This document shows, one piece after another, positions 7,901 to 15,809 of a stretch of 26,898 nucleotides of DNA. A program made the translations under genes and the position numbers. Origin of the DNA: an uncultured Bacilli bacterium (lineage in GTDB: Bacteria > Bacillota_I > Bacilli_A > RF39 > UBA660); assembly GCA_934086255.1 (NCBI GenBank), contig CAKOIB010000004.1, forward strand, positions 1 through 26,898, read 5' to 3'. The notes under the pieces are model-generated. The model was not told the DNA's origin. It worked only from the letters and a program-made list of their open reading frames with translations, and did not search any database. Within the stretch, counting starts at the first letter, position 1. Each line of letters starts with the position of its first letter.

Positions 7901-8592
7901 ATGGGGCTAAAGAAGAAGATGTAGTTGCTATGATGAAAGAAGCTGGAATGGCTGAAGATGGAAAAACAGTACTTTATGATGGACGTACTGGTAGAGCGTT
8001 TGATAATAGAGTATCAGTTGGTGTCATGTATATGATTAAACTTAACCACATGGTTGAAGATAAGATGCATGCTCGTGCTACTGGACCTTACTCATTAGTT
8101 ACTCAACAACCACTTGGAGGAAAAGCTCAATTTGGTGGACAAAGATTTGGGGAAATGGAAGTTTGGGCTCTATATGCATATGGTGCTGCTCATACATTAC
8201 AAGAAATTATGACTATTAAGTCTGATGATGTTGTTGGACGTGTTAAAGTATATGAAGCTTTAGTAAAAGGACAAAAGGTTGATCAAGCTGGTGTTCCTGA
8301 GTCATTTAGAGTTCTTATTAAAGAATTCCAAGCATTAGGACTTGATATTCAAATAATAAATGACAATAATGAAGTTTTAGACTTGAAACAAATTGAAAAA
8401 GATGAAGTTCAAGAAAGTATGACTTTTAATGAAGTTGAAGTATCTTTATCTGATAAAGAAGATGTTGCTGATACTGTACTTGATGAGGATGAAGATGATG
8501 AAGAAGATTTGGATGAATTCGATGATTTAGATGATATGGAATATGATCCGGATTTTGAGACTAAGAATAATGAAAGTGAGGTGAATTACTAA
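4975..8592 (+). CDS. rpoB: DNA-directed RNA polymerase subunit beta
   Basis: This 1205-residue protein starts with GTG at 4975 after AGGGGTG (4961-4967). It holds about half of the polymerase active-site cleft. Hallmarks in order: [14 protein letters not shown] near the N-terminus; the rifampicin-pocket segment from [14 protein letters not shown] through [62 protein letters not shown]; and the C-terminal [13 protein letters not shown] clamp region. The commonly mutated rifampicin positions (D in FMDQ, H in THKRR, S in RRLSALG) carry sensitive-type residues. The last ~50 residues are an exceptionally acidic tail rich in D/E. The stop TAA overlaps the rpoC ATG by one base, so translation is coupled. 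Confidence 0.99.
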   Translation: [1205 protein letters not shown]

Positions 8593-11500
8593 TGATAGAA
8601 GTTAATAAGATTGAAGCTTTAAAAATTGGTATTGCATCTCCTGATAAAATAAGAGAATGGTCATATGGTGAAGTTAAGAAACCTGAAACTATTAATTATC
8701 GTACTTTAAGACCTGAAAGAGATGGATTATTTTGTGAAAAAATCTTTGGACCTACTAAGGATTTTGAATGTGCATGTGGTAAGTATAAACGTGTAAAATA
8801 TAAAAATATCGTTTGTGATAGATGTGGTGTTGAAGTTACTCGTTCTAAAGTTAGACGTGAAAGAATGGGTCATATTGAACTTGCTACACCTGTATCTCAT
8901 ATTTGGTATTTTAAGGGTATTCCATCTCGTATGGGTACTGTGCTTGATATGAGTCAAAGAGACTTGGAAGAAGTACTATACTTTGTTTCTTATGTAGTTA
9001 TTGATAAGGGTATTGCTCCTTTAGAAAATAAGCAAACATTATCTGAAAAGGAATATCGTTCTTATTATGAAAAATATGGTGATGGTTTCAAAGTAGGAAT
9101 GGGTGCTGAGGCTATTAAGGAATTATTAAAGAAAGTTGATCTTGGTAAAGAAATTGAAGACATTCGTAAGAAACTTGAAACTGCTCAAGGTCAAAAGAGA
9201 ACTAGTTTATTAAAGAGACTTGATATATTAGATGCTTTTTATACATCTGGTAATAAGCCTGAATGGATGATTTTGGATGTTATACCTGTTATACCTCCTG
9301 AACTTCGTCCAATGATTCAATTAGATGGTGGTAGATTTGCTACTTCTGATTTGAATGATTTATATAGAAGGGTTATTAATAGAAATAATCGTTTGAAAAG
9401 ACTTATTGATTTAGGTGCTCCATCTATTATTATTCAAAATGAAAAACGTATGCTTCAAGAAGCAGTTGACGCTTTATTTGACAATGGTAGAAGGGGAAAA
9501 AGTGTTACTGGTGCAGGAAATCGTCCTCTTAAGTCACTTTCTAGTATGTTAAAAGGTAAACAAGGTAGATTTAGACAAAACTTACTTGGTAAACGTGTTG
9601 ATTATTCAGGACGTTCAGTAATTGTTGTTGGACCTGGTTTAAAAATGTATCAATGTGGTCTTCCTAAGGGAATGGCGCTTGAACTTTTCAAACCTCATGT
9701 AATTAATGGATTGGTTGAAAAGGATATTGCTCATAATATTAAGGCTGCTAAAAGACTTATTGATAATCAAGATGAAAGAGTTTGGGATGTTGTTGAAGAA
9801 GTAATTAAAGAACATCCAGTTATGCTTAATAGAGCTCCTACTCTTCATAGATTAGGTATTCAAGCGTTTGAACCTAAGTTAATTGGTGGTAAGGCTATTC
9901 GTCTACATCCACTTGTATGTCCTGCATTTAATGCGGATTTCGATGGGGACCAAATGGCAGTTCACGTACCAATTAGTGAAGAAGCTCAAGCTGAAGCTAG
10001 ATTGTTAATGCTTGGTGCAAATAACATTCTTCATCCAAAAAGTGGGGAACCAGTTGTTACTCCTGCTCAAGATATGGTTTTAGGTAATTATTACTTGACT
10101 ATGGAAAAGAAGGATGAAGTTAATGAAGGTAGAGTATTTAAGGATGCTAATGAAGCTCTTATGGAATACGACAGAGGAGATTTACCTCTTCATACAAGAA
10201 TTGCTATTAGAGTTGATTCATTTAAACATAAATTATTTACTGAAGAACAAAGTGGTAAGTATTTAATTACTACTGTTGGTAAGATTAAGTTTAATGAAAT
10301 ATTACCTGATACATTCCCATATATTAATGAGCCTACTAAGGAAAATATTGAGACTGTTACTCCTAGTAAGTATTTTGTTGATAAGGGTGTAGATATTAAG
10401 AAGGCTATTAGTGAAATGCCTCTTGTTAGTCCATTCCCTGTTAAGACTTTGAAGGATATAATTGCTCAAATATTTAAACTTTATAAAACTACTGAGACTT
10501 CTATTATGCTAGATAGATTGAAGGATTTAGGATTTAAGTATTCTACTATAAGTGGTACAACTGTATCTGTTCATGATGTTGCTACTAGTAGTTCTAAACC
10601 ACAAATTATTGCAGATAGTAAGAAGATGGTAGATAAGATTAACAAACAATATGCAAGAGGTTTAATTACTGAAGATGAAAGATATGAAAGTGTTATTAAT
10701 ACTTGGTATAAAGCAAAAGATCAAGTTCAAGCTGAACTTCAAGCTATTGCAGATGCTTCTTTAGAAAATCCAATCTTCATGATGATGAAGTCTGGTGCTC
10801 GTGGTAAGATTTCACAATTCGTACAACTTTCTGGTATGCGTGGTCTTATGGCTAAGCCAGGTGGAAAAACTATTGAAATACCAGTTATATCTTCATTTAA
10901 GGAAGGGTTAACTGTATCTGAGTTCTTCTTATCAACCCATAGTGCTCGTAAAGGTAGTGCGGATACTGCGCTTAATACAGCATCTTCTGGATATTTAACA
11001 AGAAGGCTTGTAGATGTTTCACAAGATGTAATTGTTAAGGAACATGATTGTGGTACTGACTTTGGTGTTACAGTTATGCCATTTATCAATGAAAAGGATA
11101 ATACAGTAATTGAAGGATTATATGATAGAATTGTTGGTAGATATACTAGCAAGAAGGTTATTAATCCTGAAACTAAGGAAGTTATTGTTGATAAAGATGA
11201 AATGATTACTGAAAAGCTTGCTGAAAAAATTGTTAAGGCTGGAGTTAGTTCAGTTGAAATTAGAAATGTTCTTACTTGTAATACAAGAACTGGTGTATGT
11301 CAAAAATGTTATGGTAGAAACCTTGCTACTGGTAACTTGGTTGAAATTGGTGAAGCTGTTGGTATAATGGCTGCTCAATCAATCGGTGAACCTGGTACAC
11401 AACTTACCATGAGAACATTCCATACTGGTGGTGTTGCAGGTGGTGAGGATATTACTCAAGGGTTACCACGTGTTGAAGAATTATTTGAAGCACGTAATCC

Positions 11501-12224
11501 TAAGGGACAAGCTGCTATTGCTACTATTGATGGTAAGATTAAGGAAATTCATGAAGATCATGGTAAATATAGAATTATTATTAAGAATAAACTTGAAGAA
11601 AGAGAACATATTACTAATTATGGTGCTAAGCTTCGTGTTGAAAAAGGAGATACTGTATCAGTTGGGGATAAGTTAACTGAAGGTAATATTAGTCCAAGAG
11701 AACTTCTTGCGGTTACTGATAGAATTACTGCTCAAGAATATATCTTAAAAGAAATTCAAAAGGCTTATCGTGCTCAAGGTGTAGATATTTCTGATAAACA
11801 TATTGAAGTTGTAGTAAGTAGAATGATATCTAAGATTAGAATTTCTGATGGTGGAGATACTAAGTTCTTGATTGGTTCTGTTGTTGGTATTAGAGAATTT
11901 ACTGATGTTAATAAAGAAGCAATTCTTACTGGTAAGAAACCTGCGATTGGTAAGCCAATTCTTCTTGGTATTACTAAGGCTGCATTAGAGACAGATTCAT
12001 TCTTATCTGCTGCATCTTTCCAAGAAACTACAAGAGTACTTACTGATGCTTCTATTAAGGGTAAAGTTGATACGTTACAAGGTCTTAAGGAAAATGTTAT
12101 TATTGGTAAACTAATTCCTGCTGGAACTGGTGCTAAACAATATAGGGATGTTTCTTATGAACTTAAGAATCAACTTATGGAAGAGGAAGCAATAGATGCT
12201 TTAGAAGATGAATTAATGGAATAG
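8592..12224 (+). CDS. rpoC: DNA-directed RNA polymerase subunit beta'
   Basis: This 1210-residue protein is close to the usual Bacillota length. The N-terminal zinc site has C60, C62, C75 and C78 (CACGKYKR...VCDRCG). The catalytic NADFDGD motif lies at residues 447-453, whose three aspartates bind the active-site magnesium. Also visible are the bridge-helix/trigger-loop region (GARGKISQFVQLSGMRGLMA and TRRLVDVSQDVIV), the second zinc site (DCGTD and CNTRTGVCQKCYGRN), and QSIGEPGTQLTMRTFHTGG. GAGGTG at 8578-8583 serves the ATG, which overlaps the rpoB stop. The gene ends inside a strong terminator hairpin. No large lineage-specific insertion is visible. Confidence 0.99.
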   Translation: MIEVNKIEALKIGIASPDKIREWSYGEVKKPETINYRTLRPERDGLFCEKIFGPTKDFECACGKYKRVKYKNIVCDRCGVEVTRSKVRRERMGHIELATPVSHIWYFKGIPSRMGTVLDMSQRDLEEVLYFVSYVVIDKGIAPLENKQTLSEKEYRSYYEKYGDGFKVGMGAEAIKELLKKVDLGKEIEDIRKKLETAQGQKRTSLLKRLDILDAFYTSGNKPEWMILDVIPVIPPELRPMIQLDGGRFATSDLNDLYRRVINRNNRLKRLIDLGAPSIIIQNEKRMLQEAVDALFDNGRRGKSVTGAGNRPLKSLSSMLKGKQGRFRQNLLGKRVDYSGRSVIVVGPGLKMYQCGLPKGMALELFKPHVINGLVEKDIAHNIKAAKRLIDNQDERVWDVVEEVIKEHPVMLNRAPTLHRLGIQAFEPKLIGGKAIRLHPLVCPAFNADFDGDQMAVHVPISEEAQAEARLLMLGANNILHPKSGEPVVTPAQDMVLGNYYLTMEKKDEVNEGRVFKDANEALMEYDRGDLPLHTRIAIRVDSFKHKLFTEEQSGKYLITTVGKIKFNEILPDTFPYINEPTKENIETVTPSKYFVDKGVDIKKAISEMPLVSPFPVKTLKDIIAQIFKLYKTTETSIMLDRLKDLGFKYSTISGTTVSVHDVATSSSKPQIIADSKKMVDKINKQYARGLITEDERYESVINTWYKAKDQVQAELQAIADASLENPIFMMMKSGARGKISQFVQLSGMRGLMAKPGGKTIEIPVISSFKEGLTVSEFFLSTHSARKGSADTALNTASSGYLTRRLVDVSQDVIVKEHDCGTDFGVTVMPFINEKDNTVIEGLYDRIVGRYTSKKVINPETKEVIVDKDEMITEKLAEKIVKAGVSSVEIRNVLTCNTRTGVCQKCYGRNLATGNLVEIGEAVGIMAAQSIGEPGTQLTMRTFHTGGVAGGEDITQGLPRVEELFEARNPKGQAAIATIDGKIKEIHEDHGKYRIIIKNKLEEREHITNYGAKLRVEKGDTVSVGDKLTEGNISPRELLAVTDRITAQEYILKEIQKAYRAQGVDISDKHIEVVVSRMISKIRISDGGDTKFLIGSVVGIREFTDVNKEAILTGKKPAIGKPILLGITKAALETDSFLSAASFQETTRVLTDASIKGKVDTLQGLKENVIIGKLIPAGTGAKQYRDVSYELKNQLMEEEAIDALEDELME

Positions 12225-12253
12225 ACATTGTCTATTCCTTTTATTTTTGTTTT
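12218..12253 (+). terminator. Terminator of rpoBC
   Basis: GGAATAGAC (12218-12226) pairs with GTCTATTCC (12230-12238) across a 3-nt loop, 9 bp, followed by TTTTATTTTTGTTTT. The rpoC stop codon (12222-12224) is inside the 5' arm. Confidence 0.9.
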
Positions 12254-12257
12254 GTAG

Positions 12258-12263
12258 TATAAT
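12258..12263 (+). promoter_or_regulatory. Likely -10 box for yvcK-whiA
   Basis: A perfect TATAAT stands between the rpoC terminator and yvcK. No convincing -35 is seen at 16-18 nt upstream, where the T-rich terminator tail lies, so the call rests on the -10 and the position. Confidence 0.5.
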
Positions 12264-12287
12264 ATACTTAATATTTGAGGTGATATT

Positions 12288-13235
12288 GTGAATAAAAAAG
12301 TTGTTGTTTTTGGAGGTGGAACAGGTATTAGTTATTTGCTTCGTGGTCTTAATTTGTTTCCTGTAGATATTACGGCGGTTATTACTGTTTCTGATGATGG
12401 TGCTTCTACTGGAAAGCTTCGTGAGGAGTTTTCTATGCCTGGTATGGGGGATATTAGGAAGGCTATTGTTAGTTTGTCTGATGCTCCTTCGAAAATAAAG
12501 GATTTACTTGATTATAGATTTAATACTTATAGTGATTTAGATGGGCATCCTATTGGTAATCTTATTCTTACTGCTATGTATAATATGACTGGAAGTCTTT
12601 CTTCTAGTATAAAGGTTCTTAGTGATTTTTTGGATGTTAAGCATAAGGTTCTTCCTTTGTCTGAGGATTATCTTACTTTGATGGCTGAGACTGTTGATGG
12701 AAAGATTATAAGTGGTGAGAAGAATATTCCTGATGTGGAACATAGGTATAAGAGGTTTTTTTATAAAGAGGTTCCTCATGTATCTAGTGAGGTTATTGAT
12801 GCTATTGTGAATGCTGACCTTATTGTTTTTAGTATGGGTAGTTTATATACTAGTATTGTTCCTCATTTGATTGCAAAGGAAGTAGTTGATGCAATTGATA
12901 ATAGTAATGCTAGAGTTTTATATACTTGTAATGCTGTTATTCAAAAGGGTGAGACTGATGATTATACTGTTGGTGATCATGTTGCTATTCTTGATTCTTA
13001 TTTGGGTAAGAAAAAGGTTGATGCTGTTCTTGTTTCTAATACTGTAATACCTAAAAAGATTGTTGATAGGTATGTTAGATATGAAAATAAGGAACTTGTT
13101 AAGCTTGATCCTTCTTATTTAGAAGAGCTTAATTGTGAGGTTATATCTAGTGATTTGCTTACTATTGAGGATAATTATATAAGGCATGATAGTTTAAAGC
13201 TTGCTACTGCGATATTTAATTATTTGATGAGGTGA
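12288..13235 (+). CDS. yvcK: YvcK/GlmR family UDP-sugar-binding regulator
   Basis: This 315-residue protein starts with GTG at 12288 behind GAGGTG (12277-12282). The nucleotide-binding signature GGGTGISYLLRGL (9 onward), the VSDDGASTGKLR loop and PGMGDIRKA are those of the YvcK/GlmR (CofD-like) family. Family members bind UDP-GlcNAc and support cell-wall precursor synthesis, in Bacillus by activating GlmS. The gene is translationally linked to whiA, 4 nt downstream. The usual partner rapZ (yvcJ) is not in front of it; the rpoC terminator is. Family assignment is firm; the metabolic target here is inferred. Confidence 0.95.
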   Translation: MNKKVVVFGGGTGISYLLRGLNLFPVDITAVITVSDDGASTGKLREEFSMPGMGDIRKAIVSLSDAPSKIKDLLDYRFNTYSDLDGHPIGNLILTAMYNMTGSLSSSIKVLSDFLDVKHKVLPLSEDYLTLMAETVDGKIISGEKNIPDVEHRYKRFFYKEVPHVSSEVIDAIVNADLIVFSMGSLYTSIVPHLIAKEVVDAIDNSNARVLYTCNAVIQKGETDDYTVGDHVAILDSYLGKKKVDAVLVSNTVIPKKIVDRYVRYENKELVKLDPSYLEELNCEVISSDLLTIEDNYIRHDSLKLATAIFNYLMR

Positions 13236-13239
13236 TTTT

Positions 13240-14166
13240 ATGTCTTTTGCTACAGAGGTTAAAAATGAACTTTGTTTTTTGGATTATAGTGATAATGATG
13301 TGATTGTTTTGTTATCTGGTTTTGTACGTAATAATTATAGTATTGTTGATGGGTGTCTTGTTCTTAGTACTGAGAATGCTAAGATTGCTAGGTTTTTGTT
13401 TAGTATGTTTAAGCGTATTTATGATGTTGATGTTATTATCAATCAGGGTAGTATGAATAATTTTAAGAAGAAGAGTTCTTATAATGTTGTTATTTCTGAT
13501 AAGGTTTCTTTTATACTTAATGATTTAATGATTATTGATTATGATGGGAATGAGACTTTTATTGATGATTTATTTGTTTCTAATGAGGATTTAAAGAGGG
13601 ATTATTTACGTGGTTGTTTTCTTGCTAGTGGTAGTGTTAATGATCCGAAGACTTCTAGGTATCATTTGGAGTTTTTGGTTGATAGAATTGTTGATGCTAA
13701 TTTTATTTCTTCTTTACTTAGTGTATTTTATATAAATAGTAAAATTATTGATAGAGATAAGGGTTATATGGTTTATGTAAAAGAGGCTGAGAAGATTGGG
13801 GATTTTCTTAGAGTTATTAGTGCTAATAAGGCTGTTATGTATTATGAGGATATAAGAATATATAGGGATCATAAAAATATGACTAATAGGCTTAATAATT
13901 GTGAACAGGCTAATGTTGATAAGATTATTGATGCTTCTTCAAAACAGATTGAAGATATTAACATTATTGTTAATAAGTTGGGTCTTGATTTAGTTGATTC
14001 TAAGGTTAAGGATGTTATTGTTTATCGACTTAAGTATCCTGAGGTGTCTTTAGGGGAGCTTAGTGATATTATGTCTTATGAGACTGGTAAGTCTATTACT
14101 AAGTCTGGTCTTAATCATCGTTTTAGAAAGATTCATGAGATTGCTAATCGTCTTAGAGAGGAATAA
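13240..14166 (+). CDS. whiA: DNA-binding protein WhiA
   Basis: WhiA joins a degenerate LAGLIDADG homing-endonuclease fold to a C-terminal helix-turn-helix. The 308-residue protein opens with SFATEVKNELCFLDY, has YLRGCFLASGSVNDPKTSRYHLEF in the second LAGLIDADG-like half, and ends with the HTH region YPEVSLGELSDIM...ITKSGLNHRFRKIHEIANRL. Known roles are control of division and chromosome segregation in Gram-positives. GAGGTG at 13229-13234 overlaps the yvcK stop, so the two are translated together. A bidirectional terminator separates it from the converging lipid-kinase gene. Confidence 0.95.
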   Translation: MSFATEVKNELCFLDYSDNDVIVLLSGFVRNNYSIVDGCLVLSTENAKIARFLFSMFKRIYDVDVIINQGSMNNFKKKSSYNVVISDKVSFILNDLMIIDYDGNETFIDDLFVSNEDLKRDYLRGCFLASGSVNDPKTSRYHLEFLVDRIVDANFISSLLSVFYINSKIIDRDKGYMVYVKEAEKIGDFLRVISANKAVMYYEDIRIYRDHKNMTNRLNNCEQANVDKIIDASSKQIEDINIIVNKLGLDLVDSKVKDVIVYRLKYPEVSLGELSDIMSYETGKSITKSGLNHRFRKIHEIANRLREE

Positions 14167-14209
14167 AAAAACCTAGAGGTTATTTTGTGAATAACTTATC
14201 TAGGTTTTT
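14167..14209. terminator. Bidirectional terminator between whiA and the lipid kinase gene
   Basis: AAAAACCTAGA (14167-14177) pairs with TCTAGGTTTTT (14199-14209), 11 bp, with an inner GTTAT/ATAAC stem (14179-14183 with 14191-14195). A-run and T-run flanks serve both directions. The stop and last codons of the minus-strand gene are encoded within it. Confidence 0.88.
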
Positions 14210-15097
14210 CTTTGGTAGTAGCATATTGAAGTTTTTATCTACTGTTATAGTATATTCTTTTGATTGGTCTTTTAATTTTTCACCATCTATGGTCCAATTG
14301 TTTTTTACTTCGTCTTTGAATTTTATAGTTAGTTTATCTGTTGTGTAGCAGTATAGACCTGGGGCATTTGTTATGCCGGTTCTTATTAGCATCATGATTG
14401 TTTTTACTAGGTCTTTTCTTCTTGTTATGTTGCAGAATACTACTTCTAGTTTATCATCGTCTAGTTTAACATTTTTATAGATGTTGTTGAATCCTGCGAT
14501 TCTATTAGCGTTTGATATTAGTATTAATGAGTATAGTCCATGGTATGTTTCATTGTTTATGGTATATTCTAGTTCATATAGTTTTGTTTGTTGAAAGAAT
14601 TCTTTAACACCATTTATTAGGTATGCTATATGACCTAGTTTTTTCTTTAGTTTTCTAGATGTTTGATAGGGAACGTTTATGAATTTTCCGAATCCTGTTA
14701 CGTATACAAATGGTTGATTGTTTATTAGTCCTAAGTCTACTTGTCTTATTTCTCCTTCAAGAATGTTTTTTACGTTTTTGATCATGTTTTTGCCTAGTCC
14801 AATCATGGCTCCGATGTCGTTTGTTGTTCCTACTGGAATGTGTGATAGGACTAGTTTTTCTTTTCTTTTATAGTTTCCTGTTACTATTTCGTTGAATGTG
14901 CCATCTCCGCCGATTGATAGGACTAAGTCAGCTTTTTTAATGTTTTTTACGTATTCTGTTGCGTCTCCATGTTTTTCTGTTAGGAAAAGGTTTACTTTGT
15001 AGTTATTATTGTTTATAGTTTCAATTATTTTTTGTAGTTCTTTTTTTTTGATTCCTTTTCCACTTTCAAGATTACATATTAATTCACATGTTTTCAA
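14180..15097 (-). CDS. Diacylglycerol/lipid kinase, DgkB/YegS family
   Basis: This 305-residue protein has a diacylglycerol-kinase catalytic domain: GGDGTFNE at 63-70 (ATP binding), PVGTTNDIG at 88-96 (family PxGTxNDF), VDLGLINN, and WTIDGE near the C-terminus. Such enzymes phosphorylate diacylglycerol or a related lipid at the membrane; in Gram-positives DgkB recycles diacylglycerol from teichoic acid synthesis. The start is TTG (15097-15095) after GGTGATG; an ATG just upstream runs into a stop and one just downstream is out of frame. The 31-nt gap to clpP contains no terminator, so both are probably one transcript. The last ~10 codons lie in the terminator hairpin. The family is firm, the lipid inferred. 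Confidence 0.88.
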   Translation of the reverse strand: MKTCELICNLESGKGIKKKELQKIIETINNNNYKVNLFLTEKHGDATEYVKNIKKADLVLSIGGDGTFNEIVTGNYKRKEKLVLSHIPVGTTNDIGAMIGLGKNMIKNVKNILEGEIRQVDLGLINNQPFVYVTGFGKFINVPYQTSRKLKKKLGHIAYLINGVKEFFQQTKLYELEYTINNETYHGLYSLILISNANRIAGFNNIYKNVKLDDDKLEVVFCNITRRKDLVKTIMMLIRTGITNAPGLYCYTTDKLTIKFKDEVKNNWTIDGEKLKDQSKEYTITVDKNFNMLLPKKNLDKLFTK

Positions 15098-15128
15098 TTA
15101 CATCACCATTTTTATTATATCTAACTTT

Positions 15129-15707
15129 TTACATGTTTTCAATTATTTTGTCGATAATACCGTATTGTTTTGCTTCTTCTGCGTCAAGAAAGTAGTCTCT
15201 TTCAGTGTCGTTTTGTATTTTTTCTAATGGTTGGTTTGTGTTTTTTGATAATATTTTATTTAGTTTATCTTTAAGTTTTAGGATACGAGTTGCTGCGATT
15301 TTTATTTCGGTTGCTTGTCCTTGTGCTCCTCCCAAGGGTTGATGAATCATTACTTCAGCATTTGGTAGTATGTATCTTTTTCCTTTTGTTCCGCTTGACA
15401 GAAGGAATGCTGCCATTGAAGCGGACATTCCTATACAGATGGTTGAAACATCGCTTTTTATAATGTTCATTGTGTCATATATGGCCATTCCTGATGTTAT
15501 TGATCCTCCGGGGGAGTTTATGTAGATGCTTATGTCATCATTGTTTTCTGAGTCTAGGAATAGTAGTTGTGCAACAATACTATTAGCGGTATTATCATTT
15601 ATTTCTCCGTTTAAAAGTATTATTCTGTCTTTTAATAGTCTGGAGTAAATGTCATAACATCTTTCGCTTCCTTGTTCTTTTTCAATTACTGTTGGAATTA
15701 AATTCAT
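15129..15707 (-). CDS. clpP: ATP-dependent Clp protease proteolytic subunit
   Basis: ClpP is the serine peptidase barrel fed by ClpX/ClpC. The start is the ATG at 15707 (MNLIPTVIEKEQGSERCYDI), 192 residues, matching family length. AGGTGAT lies just upstream, and a GTG at 15716 is part of that ribosome binding site. The catalytic triad is complete: S97 in GMSASMAAF, H122 in MIHQPLGG and D171 in DTERDYF. The nucleophile motif reads GMSASM, against the common GMAASM. The Gly-rich INSPGGSITSGMAIYD is present. No CtsR-type heptamer repeat is seen upstream. It is first in a minus-strand unit with the lipid kinase. Confidence 0.97.
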   Translation of the reverse strand: MNLIPTVIEKEQGSERCYDIYSRLLKDRIILLNGEINDNTANSIVAQLLFLDSENNDDISIYINSPGGSITSGMAIYDTMNIIKSDVSTICIGMSASMAAFLLSSGTKGKRYILPNAEVMIHQPLGGAQGQATEIKIAATRILKLKDKLNKILSKNTNQPLEKIQNDTERDYFLDAEEAKQYGIIDKIIENM

Positions 15708-15740
15708 TTTTATCACCTATTTATAAAATACTAAAAAATC

Positions 15741-15769
15741 TTAATAATATTCGTATTAAAATAGGACAA
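15741..15769 (-). promoter_or_regulatory. Probable promoter for clpP
   Basis: Read on the minus strand: TTGTCC (15769-15764), 17 nt, TATTAA (15746-15741), about 34 nt before the clpP start. Moderate match to consensus, without TGn. Confidence 0.45.
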
Positions 15770-15773
15770 TATG

Positions 15774-15782
15774 TGATAAAAT
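15774..15782 (+). promoter_or_regulatory. Extended -10 promoter for the nucleoside kinase-gap unit
   Basis: TGA plus TAAAAT (15777-15782, five of six matches) stands 28 nt before the ATG. The -35 is poor, so recognition would rely on the TGn element. The divergent clpP promoter lies alongside. Confidence 0.5.
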
Positions 15783-15809
15783 AGAATATATAAAGATAAG
15801 AGGTGCATT

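Noticed and set aside
15708..15809. CtsR heat-shock operator upstream of clpP
   Set aside because: No pair of GGTCAAA-like heptamers is present in the divergent region.
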